From Hymenobacter sp. H14-R3 (GTDB lineage Bacteria > Bacteroidota > Bacteroidia > Cytophagales > Hymenobacteraceae): a stretch of 33,167 nucleotides of DNA. The stretch is from contig NZ_JASITD010000038.1 in NCBI RefSeq assembly GCF_030063445.1, positions 1-33,167 on the forward strand, in the 5' to 3' direction. The translations under genes were made by a program, and so were the position numbers. Below the pieces are notes generated by a model. It did no database searches, was not told where the DNA came from, and saw only the letters and a program-made list of their open reading frames with translations. Shown here one piece after another: positions 1 to 7,163 of this stretch. How positions within the stretch are numbered: position 1 is the stretch's first letter; every line of letters begins with the position of its first letter.

Positions 1-2
1 TG

Positions 3-110
3 GTAGAACAGTGGCAAGACCGCCAGAATGCGCGGCCCAAGCCCCGCAACTGGCAATTCAAAACGGCCGATGCTCGCATCAAACTTGCTAAATTATACCC
101 GACTATCTAA
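3..110 (+). mobile_element. IS630-family transposase, C-terminal fragment (runs off the left edge)
   Basis: An open frame enters from the left edge and ends at TAA 108-110. Its 35 residues finish with NWQFKTADARIKLAKLYPTI, which resembles the C-terminus of IS630-family DDE transposases (typical pattern NWQF-T-x-DARIKL-x-x-LYP). Only this tail lies in the window, so no catalytic residue can be seen. The IS end should lie within the next few tens of bases; IS630 elements insert at TA dinucleotides, and TA occurs at 125-126 and 128-129, inside the adjacent minus-strand reading frame. The family call rests on recalled similarity of a short tail. Confidence 0.65.
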
Positions 111-116
111 TGTTTT

Positions 117-389
117 TCAACCACTAGTATCAACGTCTAAATTGGCACCAGAGATGATGGCAAAATTATCATGATTTAGGTTACTCAGTTCCATCAGCAC
201 TGGTGAAACCAACCGCTCGGAACGTGATTTTTCGCTCCCAAAACCGATATTATTAGCGCGAGCCAGAGATTCGAGTAGCCAAGGACTTGGTTCAATTGGC
301 GCTACATCGGTAAAGAGTGAGCGCTCACCGCGCACTTTCACGCCAAATTCGCGAATCAAGCGTTCGAGGGTAAAATCACTGTATGCCAT
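117..389 (-). pseudogene. 3'-truncated conserved hypothetical gene, N-terminal part only
   Basis: The 90-residue frame begins MAYSDFTLERLIREFG and contains EPSPWLLESLARA and SEKSRSERLVSPVLMELS. This resembles the N-terminal half of a family of roughly 200-residue uncharacterised proteins, known to me mainly from cyanobacteria and Bacteroidota, in which an SG-x-x-x-N/D-x-D stretch is followed by a C-terminal part containing a CDF-like segment. Here the frame reaches ISGANLDVDTSG and stops, immediately beside the transposase tail. I infer that the IS insertion removed the 3' half and supplied the stop codon. The start codon at 387-389 is supported by a TATCTTTG promoter element four bases upstream. 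No function can be assigned. Confidence 0.6.
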
Positions 390-393
390 AGCC

Positions 394-401
394 CAAAGAT
401 A
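394..401 (-). promoter_or_regulatory. -7 promoter element TATCTTTG of the truncated gene
   Basis: Read on the minus strand this is TATCTTTG, an exact match to the Bacteroidota -7 consensus TAnnTTTG. Only four bases separate it from the ATG at 389, so the transcript would start at or within a base or two of the start codon. A clear -33 element was not identified. Confidence 0.5.
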
Positions 402-417
402 CGCTGGCTGCCCATCG

Positions 418-425
418 TACCTTTG
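418..425 (+). promoter_or_regulatory. -7 promoter element TACCTTTG of the ABC-F gene
   Basis: TACCTTTG matches TAnnTTTG exactly and ends eight bases before the ATG at 434. The expected start point leaves a leader of only a few bases and no room for a ribosome binding site. It is divergent from the element at 394-401, with 16 bases between them. Confidence 0.5.
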
Positions 426-433
426 TACTACTT

Positions 434-2350
434 ATGAACTTGCTCTCCGCCGAGAATATCTCGAAGAATTACGCCGACCGCTGGCTGTTTCAAAACCTCA
501 ACTTTGGGCTGCAACTGGGGCAGCGCATTGCGTTTGTGGGCATCAATGGCACCGGCAAAACCACGCTCATGCGGGTGCTGGCCGGCCTTGAAAACCCCGA
601 TACCGGCCTCGTGACCCGCCGCCAGGGCATGCGCGTGACCTACCTGGGCCAGCAGCCCGTGTTCGACGAAAGCCTGACGGTGGAGGAAACCATCTTCGCC
701 AGCCAGAACGATACGCTGCGCGCCGTGAAGGACTACGAGCACGTGGTGAACGACCCCAACCACAACCCCGACGACTTGCAGCGCGTGATGGAGCGCATGG
801 ACACGCTCAACGCCTGGGACTACGAGTCGCAGGTGCAGCAGATATTGGGCAAGCTGGGCATTTTGGGCGAGCTGCTGACGCGCAACGTGAGCAAGCTTTC
901 GGGCGGGCAGCGCAAGCGCGTGGCCCTGGCCCGCGTGCTCATCGAAGAGCCTGACGTGCTGCTACTTGACGAGCCCACCAACCACCTGGACCTGGCCACC
1001 ATCGAGTGGCTCGAAAACCGCCTCAACTCGCCCAGCCTTACGCTGCTGATGGTGACCCACGACCGGTATTTCCTGGATAAAGTAGCCAACGAAATCGTGG
1101 AGCTCGATAAGGGCACCATGTACCGCTACCAGGGCAACTACTCGTATTTTGTGGAGAAAAAGGCCGACCGCGAAATGCGCGAAACTGTGGAGGTGGAGAA
1201 GGCCCGCAACCTCTTCCGCAAGGAGCTGGAGTGGATGCGCCGCATGCCCCAGGCCCGCGGCACCAAGCAGAAGGCCCGCATCGACGCCTTTTACGTGACC
1301 AAGGAAAAGGCCAGCACCAACCTCAGCAAGCAGCAGCTGGAACTGAGCGTGAAAACCACCCGCCAGGGCGGCAAAATCATCGAGGCCGACAGCCTGAACA
1401 AGAAGTTTGGCGACAAGGTGGTGCTGGATGATTTCAGCTACGTGTTCAAGAAAAAGGACCGCATCGGCCTGGTGGGGCCCAACGGCGCGGGTAAGTCCAC
1501 GCTGCTCAACATGCTCACCGGCAAGCTCAAGCCCGACAGCGGGACCGTGGACGTGGGCCAAACCACCGTATTTGGCTACTACACCCAAACGGAGCTGGAA
1601 TTTGACCCCACGCAGCGCGTGATTGACATTGTGAAGGAAGTGGCCGAAGTGGTGGAGCTCGCCAACGGCGACGTGCTCACGGCCAGCCAGTTTCTCACGC
1701 TGTTTCTGTTTCCGCCGGCCCAGCAGTACACGCTGGTGAGCAAGCTGAGCGGCGGCGAAAAGCGCCGCCTGCAATTGCTGCGCGTGCTGGTACGCAACCC
1801 CAACTTCCTCATTCTCGACGAGCCCACCAACGACCTGGACCTGGGCACGCTCAACATTCTGGAAGACTTCCTGCTGCACTTTGCGGGCTGCCTGCTCATT
1901 GTGAGCCACGACCGCTACTTCCTCGATAACCTGGCTGAGCACCTGTTTATCCTGGAGCCGGGCGGGGCCGTGCTCAACTTCCCCGGCAACTACACCGACT
2001 ACCGCGACTATCTGGCCGAGCGCGAAACCGAAGCCACCCTCGAAGCCGAGGAAAAAGCCGCCAAGGTGGCCCGCGCCGCTGCCAAAGTAGCCGCCGCCAC
2101 GCCGGCCGCGCCCGCCCCGGTGGCCGCCCCGCCCAAGCGCCGCGCCAGCTTCGCCGAGAAGAAGGAGTTTGAGCAATTGGAGAAGGACATTGCCGCGCTG
2201 GAAAAGGAGAAGGAGCAGCTCGTGGCCAGCCTGGCCGCCGGCCAGGGCTCGCGGGAGGAGCTGACGAAGTGGCCCGCCCGCTTGCAAGTAGTTGATAAAG
2301 AGTTAGATGCCAAGGGTGAGCGCTGGCTGGAGCTGAGCGACTTTATGTAG
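434..2350 (+). CDS. uup: ABC-F family ATPase, Uup-like
   Basis: Soluble tandem-ATPase protein of the ABC-F class, with no membrane segment. Members act on ribosomes, and E. coli Uup also affects transposon excision and replication intermediates. Domain 1 has Walker A GINGTGKT (about 36-43), signature LSGGQRKR (about 154) and Walker B LLLDEPTNHLD (about 176). A charged linker (about 225-320) follows. Domain 2 has Walker A GPNGAGKS (about 347), signature LSGGEKRR (about 438) and LILDEPTNDLD (about 458). An Ala/Pro-rich hinge near 553 leads to a Lys/Glu-rich coiled coil (about 570-638), as in the Uup C-terminal DNA-binding domain; this tail is why I prefer Uup to EttA. Length 638 is normal. The ATG at 434 sits directly after a TAnnTTTG element. 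Confidence 0.9.
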   Translation: MNLLSAENISKNYADRWLFQNLNFGLQLGQRIAFVGINGTGKTTLMRVLAGLENPDTGLVTRRQGMRVTYLGQQPVFDESLTVEETIFASQNDTLRAVKDYEHVVNDPNHNPDDLQRVMERMDTLNAWDYESQVQQILGKLGILGELLTRNVSKLSGGQRKRVALARVLIEEPDVLLLDEPTNHLDLATIEWLENRLNSPSLTLLMVTHDRYFLDKVANEIVELDKGTMYRYQGNYSYFVEKKADREMRETVEVEKARNLFRKELEWMRRMPQARGTKQKARIDAFYVTKEKASTNLSKQQLELSVKTTRQGGKIIEADSLNKKFGDKVVLDDFSYVFKKKDRIGLVGPNGAGKSTLLNMLTGKLKPDSGTVDVGQTTVFGYYTQTELEFDPTQRVIDIVKEVAEVVELANGDVLTASQFLTLFLFPPAQQYTLVSKLSGGEKRRLQLLRVLVRNPNFLILDEPTNDLDLGTLNILEDFLLHFAGCLLIVSHDRYFLDNLAEHLFILEPGGAVLNFPGNYTDYRDYLAERETEATLEAEEKAAKVARAAAKVAAATPAAPAPVAAPPKRRASFAEKKEFEQLEKDIAALEKEKEQLVASLAAGQGSREELTKWPARLQVVDKELDAKGERWLELSDFM

Positions 2351-2407
2351 ACGTAGCGGGCCTTCGGGCCGTTATGGTCTGGTGCTTGTCGCCCTCCGCG
2401 GGCGCCT

Positions 2408-2529
2408 CACCCCCTAGCCCCCTCCCCTGCGGGGGAGGGGGAACTAGCTCTAGCTCTAAAAATCTAAATTTCAGATACTACTACTAAAGCTAGTTCCCCC
2501 TCCCCCGCAGGGGAGGGGGCTAGGGGGTG
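2408..2529. repeat. Long palindromic element P1, perfect 42-bp arms
   Basis: Arms 2408-2449 and 2488-2529 are perfect reverse complements over 42 bases, separated by 38 AT-rich bases. Each arm contains a smaller palindrome of C-runs and G-runs around TGC, so nested hairpins are possible. The arm begins CACCCCCTAGCCCCCTCCCC; a degenerate relative is at 8096-8131. It starts 58 bases after the ABC-F stop. Its right arm contains the GTG at 2527, which is why that codon is not taken as the start of the next gene. It may act as a terminator or mRNA-end hairpin, although there is no T-run. Confidence 0.9.
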
Positions 2530-2550
2530 GGGCTGCCCTATCTTGCCACC

Positions 2551-5500
2551 ATGCTTGCCCTCACTACGCTCACGCCTGCCCAAACCGTAGCGGCCGATGC
2601 CGCCCTGCGCCGCCTCAAGCCCACCGCCGACCAGCTCGCCACCTTCCAGCAGCAGCTGGGCCGGCTGCTCAAGCACCTCGACCCGACCAAGATTGAGCGG
2701 CACGGCGAAACGCATATCCTTGATTTTCTGCGCGATACTACGCCAGCCCTGGGGCCGGGGCCGGTGGCCGAGCGCTACGGCAACGTCAATGGCAAGCGCG
2801 ACCTGGCGCTGCACCTCGGCGACACGGCCGCCTCGCCGGTGGGCGTTATCCTAGAGGTGAAGGGGCCCAAAAACCCGCAGGAAATGCTGGCCCCCGGCGA
2901 CCTCAACCGCAAGGCGTTTCAGCAATTGCTGTTCTATTACCTGGAAGACCGCAGCGACGACCGGGCCGACGACTTTCGCCGCCTGGTGGTGACGACCGGC
3001 TTCGAGTGGTATATTTTTGATGCCCAGGATTTTAACGCGCTTTTTTGGAAGAATACCGAGCTGCGGCGCGCCTTTAAGGATTTCAAGAATAAGGCCAAGG
3101 CGAGCCCCGACACCAGCTTCTTTTACCAGAATATCGCCGGCAAGTTTCTAGCCGAGGCGGCGGGTAGCCTGCGCGCTACCTACGTGGATTTGCGGCCCGG
3201 CGCGCCCACCGCGCCGGCGGCCCTCACCGACCTGTGGCGGGTGTTTGGGCCGGGGTTTCTGCTGAAGGAGTTTCCGAGCCAGCGGCCCGATGCCAACACG
3301 CTCAACCAGGAGTTTTACGCCGAGCTGCTGTACCTCATGGGCTTGCAGGAAACGGCCGTGGGCGGGGTGCGCCGCATTGGGCGCTGCGCCGAGGGCACGC
3401 GCCAGGCGGGCTCGCTGCTTGAAAACATTCTGTATCAGATGGATATCGGCCACGACCTGGGCCGCGTGCCCGCCGAGGTGCTGGCCGAGTACGGCCCCGA
3501 CCCCGCCCGCCAGCGCGAGGAAGTGGCCCTGGCCCTGTGCCTGGTGTGGGTCAACCGCCTGCTGTTTCTCAAGCTGCTGGAGGCCCAGCTGGTGCACTAC
3601 CACCCGGCCGCCCACGCCGCCGACTTCCGCTTTCTCACCCCCGGCCGGCTGCCCGAGTACGATGAGCTGAACAAGCTCTTTTTTGGGGTGCTGAACCGGC
3701 CGCCGGCCCAGCGGCCCGCCGATGTGCGGGCCGCGTTTCGCGAGCTGCCCTACCTCAACTCGTCGCTGTTTCAGCCCGCGCCGCTGGAGGAAACCGTGCT
3801 CTACGTACGCGAGCTGAGCGACCGCGCCGGGCTGGCCCCGTTTCCGCAGTCGGTGCTGCGCAAGAAGGGCGCCACCGCGCCGCCCGCCGCCCCCGATGCC
3901 CCCGGCCAGTGGCTGGCGCTGCCCTACCTGCTGGGTTTTCTGGATGCGTTTGACTTTGGCTCGGACCCCAGCGCCGGCCCGGCGGCGGCGGGGCCCGGCG
4001 AGGCGGCCCCGGCCAAAGCCCTGCTGTCGGCGGCGGTGCTGGGGTTGGTGTTTGAGAAGATAAACGGCTACCGCGACGGCTCGTTTTACACGCCCGGCTT
4101 CGTCACCATGTACATGGCCCGCCACACGCTGCGCCGGGCCGTGGTGCGGCGCTTTACCCAGGGCGCGGCGGCGGCGCGCTTCCCCGAGCTGGCGGGCTGC
4201 ACCAGCTGGGAGGAGCTGCGCGATGGCTTCAGCAAAAAGCGCCGGGCCGAGTATGCCGGCTGGTTTAATGGCCTCACCGTGCTGGACCCGGCCGTGGGCA
4301 GCGGGCACTTTCTGGTGAGCGCGCTGAATGAGCTGCTGGCCCTCAAGGCCGACCTGCGCCTGCTGCTCGATGCCGACGGCCAGCTGCTCGACTACACCCT
4401 GCGCGTGGAGCACGACGAGCTGCTCATCACCGACAACGACACCGATGCGCCCGCCCGCTACAAGGTGGCTACCTACGACCCCGCCACCGGCCAGCGCACC
4501 GTGGCCGCCAAGTACACGCGCCTGCAAGCCGCCCTGTTTCGCGAGAAGCGCGCCCTCATGGAGCACGCCCTGTTTGGGGTCGACCTCAACCCCAACAGCG
4601 TGCGCATTTGCCGCCTGCGCCTCTGGATTGAGCTGCTCAAGCACGCCTACTACCGGCCCGAGAGCGGCTTTCAGGACCTCGAAACCCTGCCCAACCTCGA
4701 CCTCAACGTGCGCACCGGCAACTCGCTGGTGAGCCGCCACGCGCTGGGCGCGCCCCTGGGCCAGGTGTTTCGCACGGCCGGCATCACCGTGGAGCGCTAC
4801 AAAAGCCTGGTGCACGAGTACTTCGGGGCCAGCGGGCAGGTGGCGCGCCAGCAGCTCGACACCACCCTGGCCGAGCTCAAGGCCAACGTGGCGCGCCGCA
4901 TTTCGCAGGCCGACCCCTTCGCCAAGAAGCTCGCCGATGCCGAGCTGCAAGTGTTGCAGCTCGAAAAGGCCCAGAGCGACCTCTTCGGCAAGCGCCTCGA
5001 TGAGGAGAGCTACGCCACGGAGCACCGCAAGCGCACGCTGCTGGTGGAGCAGCGCCGCCGCGAGCTGGCCGACCACCGCCAGGGCGTGTTCTTTCAGCAG
5101 GCCTTCGAGTGGCGCTTCGAGTTTCCGGAGGTGCTCGACGATGACGCCCGCTTCCAGGGCTTCGACGTGGTGCTCGGCAACCCGCCCTACATCCGGCAGG
5201 AGGCGTTTGCGGCCAGCAAACCCTTTTTCAAGAAACGCTTTGCCACGTTTGACGGGGCCGCCGACCTCTACACCTACTTTATTGAGCTGGGCCTCGACCT
5301 GCTGGCCCCCGGCGGCGAGCTGTCGTTCATTGCGCCCAACAAATGGCTCAGCACTGGCTACGGTGCGCCTCTGCGCGGCTGGCTCCAAAAAACCCACGAG
5401 CTGGTGGAGTTTATTGATTTTGGCGACCTCTACGTTTTCCCCCAGACCAAAGCCTACCCGGCCATTCTCACGGTGCATAAGCTGGCACCTACCCCGGCCA

Positions 5501-6507
5501 GCAGCTTCCGCGCCGCCGCCATTCCCCGGCTGCCGCCGCCCACGCTCGATGAGCTGGTAGATACCCACGTTCGGCAGGTTTCGCAGGCCAGCCTGGCAAG
5601 TAGCGGCTGGAGCTTGGCGGACAATGATAGTCAGGCGTTATTAAACAAAATAAAGGCAGCAGGCCAGCCGCTTGGGGAGTATGTCGATGGAACTGTCTAT
5701 AGGGGCATTCTTACTGGCTTTAATGCAGCTTTTATAATAAATGCTGAAACCCGGGCCCGGCTCGTTGCTGAAGATGTACGCTCAGCAGAGGTTATTAAAC
5801 CCTTTTTGGCAGGTCGTGATGTGAAAAGGTATCGCCAACCTCAAAACGAAAGCTTTCTTATTCTTCTACCGAGTGGCTGGACGCGCAAGCAGTTGGGTTG
5901 GCAGCGCAACAAGCGCGGGGTATATGCCGTGCCGCCTGTCACACCCAAATACGCTACTCCTTGGGAAGCGCTTACAGCTCATTATCCTGCTGTGGCGAAC
6001 TATCTGCTTCCATTCCAGGAAGCCGCTACTGCCCGCTCTGATAAAGGCAATTATTGGTGGGAACTCCGTGCTTGTGACTATTACAATGAGTTTGAGAAGC
6101 CGAAGATTATCATTCCCACTTTTGCCACTGGTGCGCCTTACACCTATGACACGCTTGGTATTTATTCCAACGACAAGACTACGATTATTCCCACCGATGA
6201 CTTATTTCTGTTAGGTGTTCTTAATTCAAGCGCTACCGATTACTTCTTCAAGTCTATTGGGGCGAAGCTGAAAGACGCCTTCTTTGAATACAAGCCTAAG
6301 TACCTAAATCAACTACCCATTCCCACGGCCACGGCCGAGCAGCAGGCGGCGGTAGCCACGCTGGTGGCGCAGATTTTGGCGGCCCGCGCCGCCGATGCCA
6401 CCGCCGACACCCGCGCGGCCGAGGCGGCGGTCGATGCGCTCGTGGCCGCCCTCTACGGCCTCACCCCGGCCGAGGTGGCGCAGCTGGGCGCGGCCGGCGC
6501 GGGCTAG
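2551..6507 (+). CDS. Type IIG restriction-modification protein (PD-(D/E)XK nuclease + N6-adenine methyltransferase + specificity domain)
   Basis: Single-chain protein of 1318 residues predicted to both cut and methylate DNA. The N-terminal region has a PD-(D/E)XK pattern, RDLALH with D84 and ILEVKGP with E102 and K104, in the setting common to Bacteroidota type IIG enzymes. A helical region follows. The methyltransferase has SAM motif I DPAVGSGHF (579-587) and catalytic motif IV NPPY (877-880), which marks amino (N6-adenine) methylation. The C-terminal part from about 1015 to 1254 is the probable target-recognition domain. No separate methylase, specificity subunit or BREX partner lies nearby. 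I start at ATG 2551 because the upstream in-frame GTG lies inside palindrome P1. The recognition site cannot be predicted. A BREX-like PglX role is less likely without the other BREX genes. Confidence 0.85.
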   Translation: MLALTTLTPAQTVAADAALRRLKPTADQLATFQQQLGRLLKHLDPTKIERHGETHILDFLRDTTPALGPGPVAERYGNVNGKRDLALHLGDTAASPVGVILEVKGPKNPQEMLAPGDLNRKAFQQLLFYYLEDRSDDRADDFRRLVVTTGFEWYIFDAQDFNALFWKNTELRRAFKDFKNKAKASPDTSFFYQNIAGKFLAEAAGSLRATYVDLRPGAPTAPAALTDLWRVFGPGFLLKEFPSQRPDANTLNQEFYAELLYLMGLQETAVGGVRRIGRCAEGTRQAGSLLENILYQMDIGHDLGRVPAEVLAEYGPDPARQREEVALALCLVWVNRLLFLKLLEAQLVHYHPAAHAADFRFLTPGRLPEYDELNKLFFGVLNRPPAQRPADVRAAFRELPYLNSSLFQPAPLEETVLYVRELSDRAGLAPFPQSVLRKKGATAPPAAPDAPGQWLALPYLLGFLDAFDFGSDPSAGPAAAGPGEAAPAKALLSAAVLGLVFEKINGYRDGSFYTPGFVTMYMARHTLRRAVVRRFTQGAAAARFPELAGCTSWEELRDGFSKKRRAEYAGWFNGLTVLDPAVGSGHFLVSALNELLALKADLRLLLDADGQLLDYTLRVEHDELLITDNDTDAPARYKVATYDPATGQRTVAAKYTRLQAALFREKRALMEHALFGVDLNPNSVRICRLRLWIELLKHAYYRPESGFQDLETLPNLDLNVRTGNSLVSRHALGAPLGQVFRTAGITVERYKSLVHEYFGASGQVARQQLDTTLAELKANVARRISQADPFAKKLADAELQVLQLEKAQSDLFGKRLDEESYATEHRKRTLLVEQRRRELADHRQGVFFQQAFEWRFEFPEVLDDDARFQGFDVVLGNPPYIRQEAFAASKPFFKKRFATFDGAADLYTYFIELGLDLLAPGGELSFIAPNKWLSTGYGAPLRGWLQKTHELVEFIDFGDLYVFPQTKAYPAILTVHKLAPTPASSFRAAAIPRLPPPTLDELVDTHVRQVSQASLASSGWSLADNDSQALLNKIKAAGQPLGEYVDGTVYRGILTGFNAAFIINAETRARLVAEDVRSAEVIKPFLAGRDVKRYRQPQNESFLILLPSGWTRKQLGWQRNKRGVYAVPPVTPKYATPWEALTAHYPAVANYLLPFQEAATARSDKGNYWWELRACDYYNEFEKPKIIIPTFATGAPYTYDTLGIYSNDKTTIIPTDDLFLLGVLNSSATDYFFKSIGAKLKDAFFEYKPKYLNQLPIPTATAEQQAAVATLVAQILAARAADATADTRAAEAAVDALVAALYGLTPAEVAQLGAAGAG
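5595..6312 (+). other. AT-richer segment encoding the specificity domain of the type IIG protein
   Basis: Within the restriction-modification gene, base composition falls from about 65% GC (line at 4261) to about 47% (line at 5641) and about 40% (line at 6181), then returns to GC-rich, alanine-rich coding near 6312. The segment corresponds to residues of about 1015-1254, where target-recognition domains lie in this family. The reading frame is intact throughout. The boundaries are approximate. I infer replacement of the specificity domain by recombination. Confidence 0.6.
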
Positions 6508-6545
6508 CGCGGGAGGCTGGGTATTGAAGGAAAACGCCGGACAAA

Positions 6546-6652
6546 AAAGAACGTCATGCTGAGCTTGTCGAAGCATCTCTACCACGCCGACGAGGTTAGT
6601 AACTCAAGCGGCGTGGTAGAGATGCTTCGACAAGCTCAGCATGACGTTCTTT
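6546..6652. repeat. Long palindromic element P2, perfect 43-bp arms
   Basis: Arms 6546-6588 and 6610-6652 are perfect reverse complements over 43 bases with a 21-base loop. The core GTCATGCTGAGCTTGTCGAA followed by GCATCTCTACCACGCC defines the family also seen at 16168-16259 and 26850-26941, and in part at 12868-13007. The outer ends are A-rich and T-rich, so as RNA it resembles a very long terminator hairpin on either strand. It lies between the convergent ends of the type IIG gene and the gene at 6678-7055. Confidence 0.93.
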
Positions 6653-6677
6653 ATTCAATTAGTTGACCTACTGCCTG

Positions 6678-7055
6678 CTACGCTTTCCAGAGCTCGTGTT
6701 CCTGGCCTTTGCTGGTGGTGAGGATGAAGCGGGGCGGGGTGGCGCGCAGCACGAGGCGCACGCGGCCGGGGTACTTCTCCGAGTCAATCCAGACGCCGTC
6801 TTCCTTCTGGGGCTTGTCGGTGGCGGGCAGGTAGGCGGTGGGCAGCAGCACGTCGGTATCCGATTTCAGCTCCAGGTGCACCTTTTCCAGCGCAGCTTCG
6901 AGGTCGGGGCCGTAGTCGTCGTTGAAGTCGTCTTCGAGGTCGTGAAGCGATTCCTCCACGTCGTCGTAGCGGGCATCGTCGTAGGTGAGCGTGTGCAGCT
7001 CGGCTTTCTTTTCAATCAGGGCCAGCAAGGCGGCGTTGAGGTCGGCGGCGTTCAT
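6678..7055 (-). CDS. Conserved acidic hypothetical protein
   Basis: A 125-residue cytoplasmic protein with no signal peptide or membrane segment. The N-terminal half is helical and strongly acidic, including DDARYDDVEESLHDLEDDFN (about 26-45). The C-terminal half looks like a small beta region and ends TTSKGQEHELWKA. I recall similar short proteins in Cytophagales genomes but no assigned function. I start at the ATG at 7053-7055 because the upstream extension to 7136 looks unlike coding sequence. It is divergent from the MtfA-like gene, with 108 bases between the two starts, and convergent with the type IIG gene across palindrome P2. It could be a regulator or a structural partner; nothing in the sequence decides. 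Confidence 0.7.
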   Translation of the reverse strand: MNAADLNAALLALIEKKAELHTLTYDDARYDDVEESLHDLEDDFNDDYGPDLEAALEKVHLELKSDTDVLLPTAYLPATDKPQKEDGVWIDSEKYPGRVRLVLRATPPRFILTTSKGQEHELWKA

Positions 7056-7163
7056 CGGGGCAGGCAGGGGAAAGACGAAGGAAAGGGGAATGGGTACAAA
7101 TTTGCGAATGAAAAGGCAAACGGGCGGCCCAACCACCGGGGCCGGGCGGCCGTTAAGCCAGCC

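Noticed and set aside
2356..2375. GGCC-TTCG-GGCC hairpin just after the ABC-F gene
   Set aside because: The stem is only four base pairs and there is no T-run; P1 downstream is the stronger candidate for a transcript end.
2527..2550. GTG as start of the type IIG gene
   Set aside because: It lies inside the right arm of palindrome P1, so the eight added residues are repeat-derived; ATG 2551 is preferred.
3148..5568. Long minus-strand open frame (806 codons) opposite the restriction-modification gene, with similar ones at 962-2287, 13045-14529, 14677-15837 and 23064-24386
   Set aside because: These are antisense shadows in GC-rich DNA: composition is His/Ala/Gly/Val-rich, there are no family motifs, and the plus-strand proteins are clear.
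7095..7110. TACAAATTTG between the acidic hypothetical gene and the MtfA-like gene as a promoter
   Set aside because: The spacing inside the element is four bases and not two, so it does not match TAnnTTTG on either strand.
6663..7163. Upstream extension of the MtfA-like gene to 6663
   Set aside because: It runs antisense through the acidic hypothetical gene and would bury the N-terminal hydrophobic segment.
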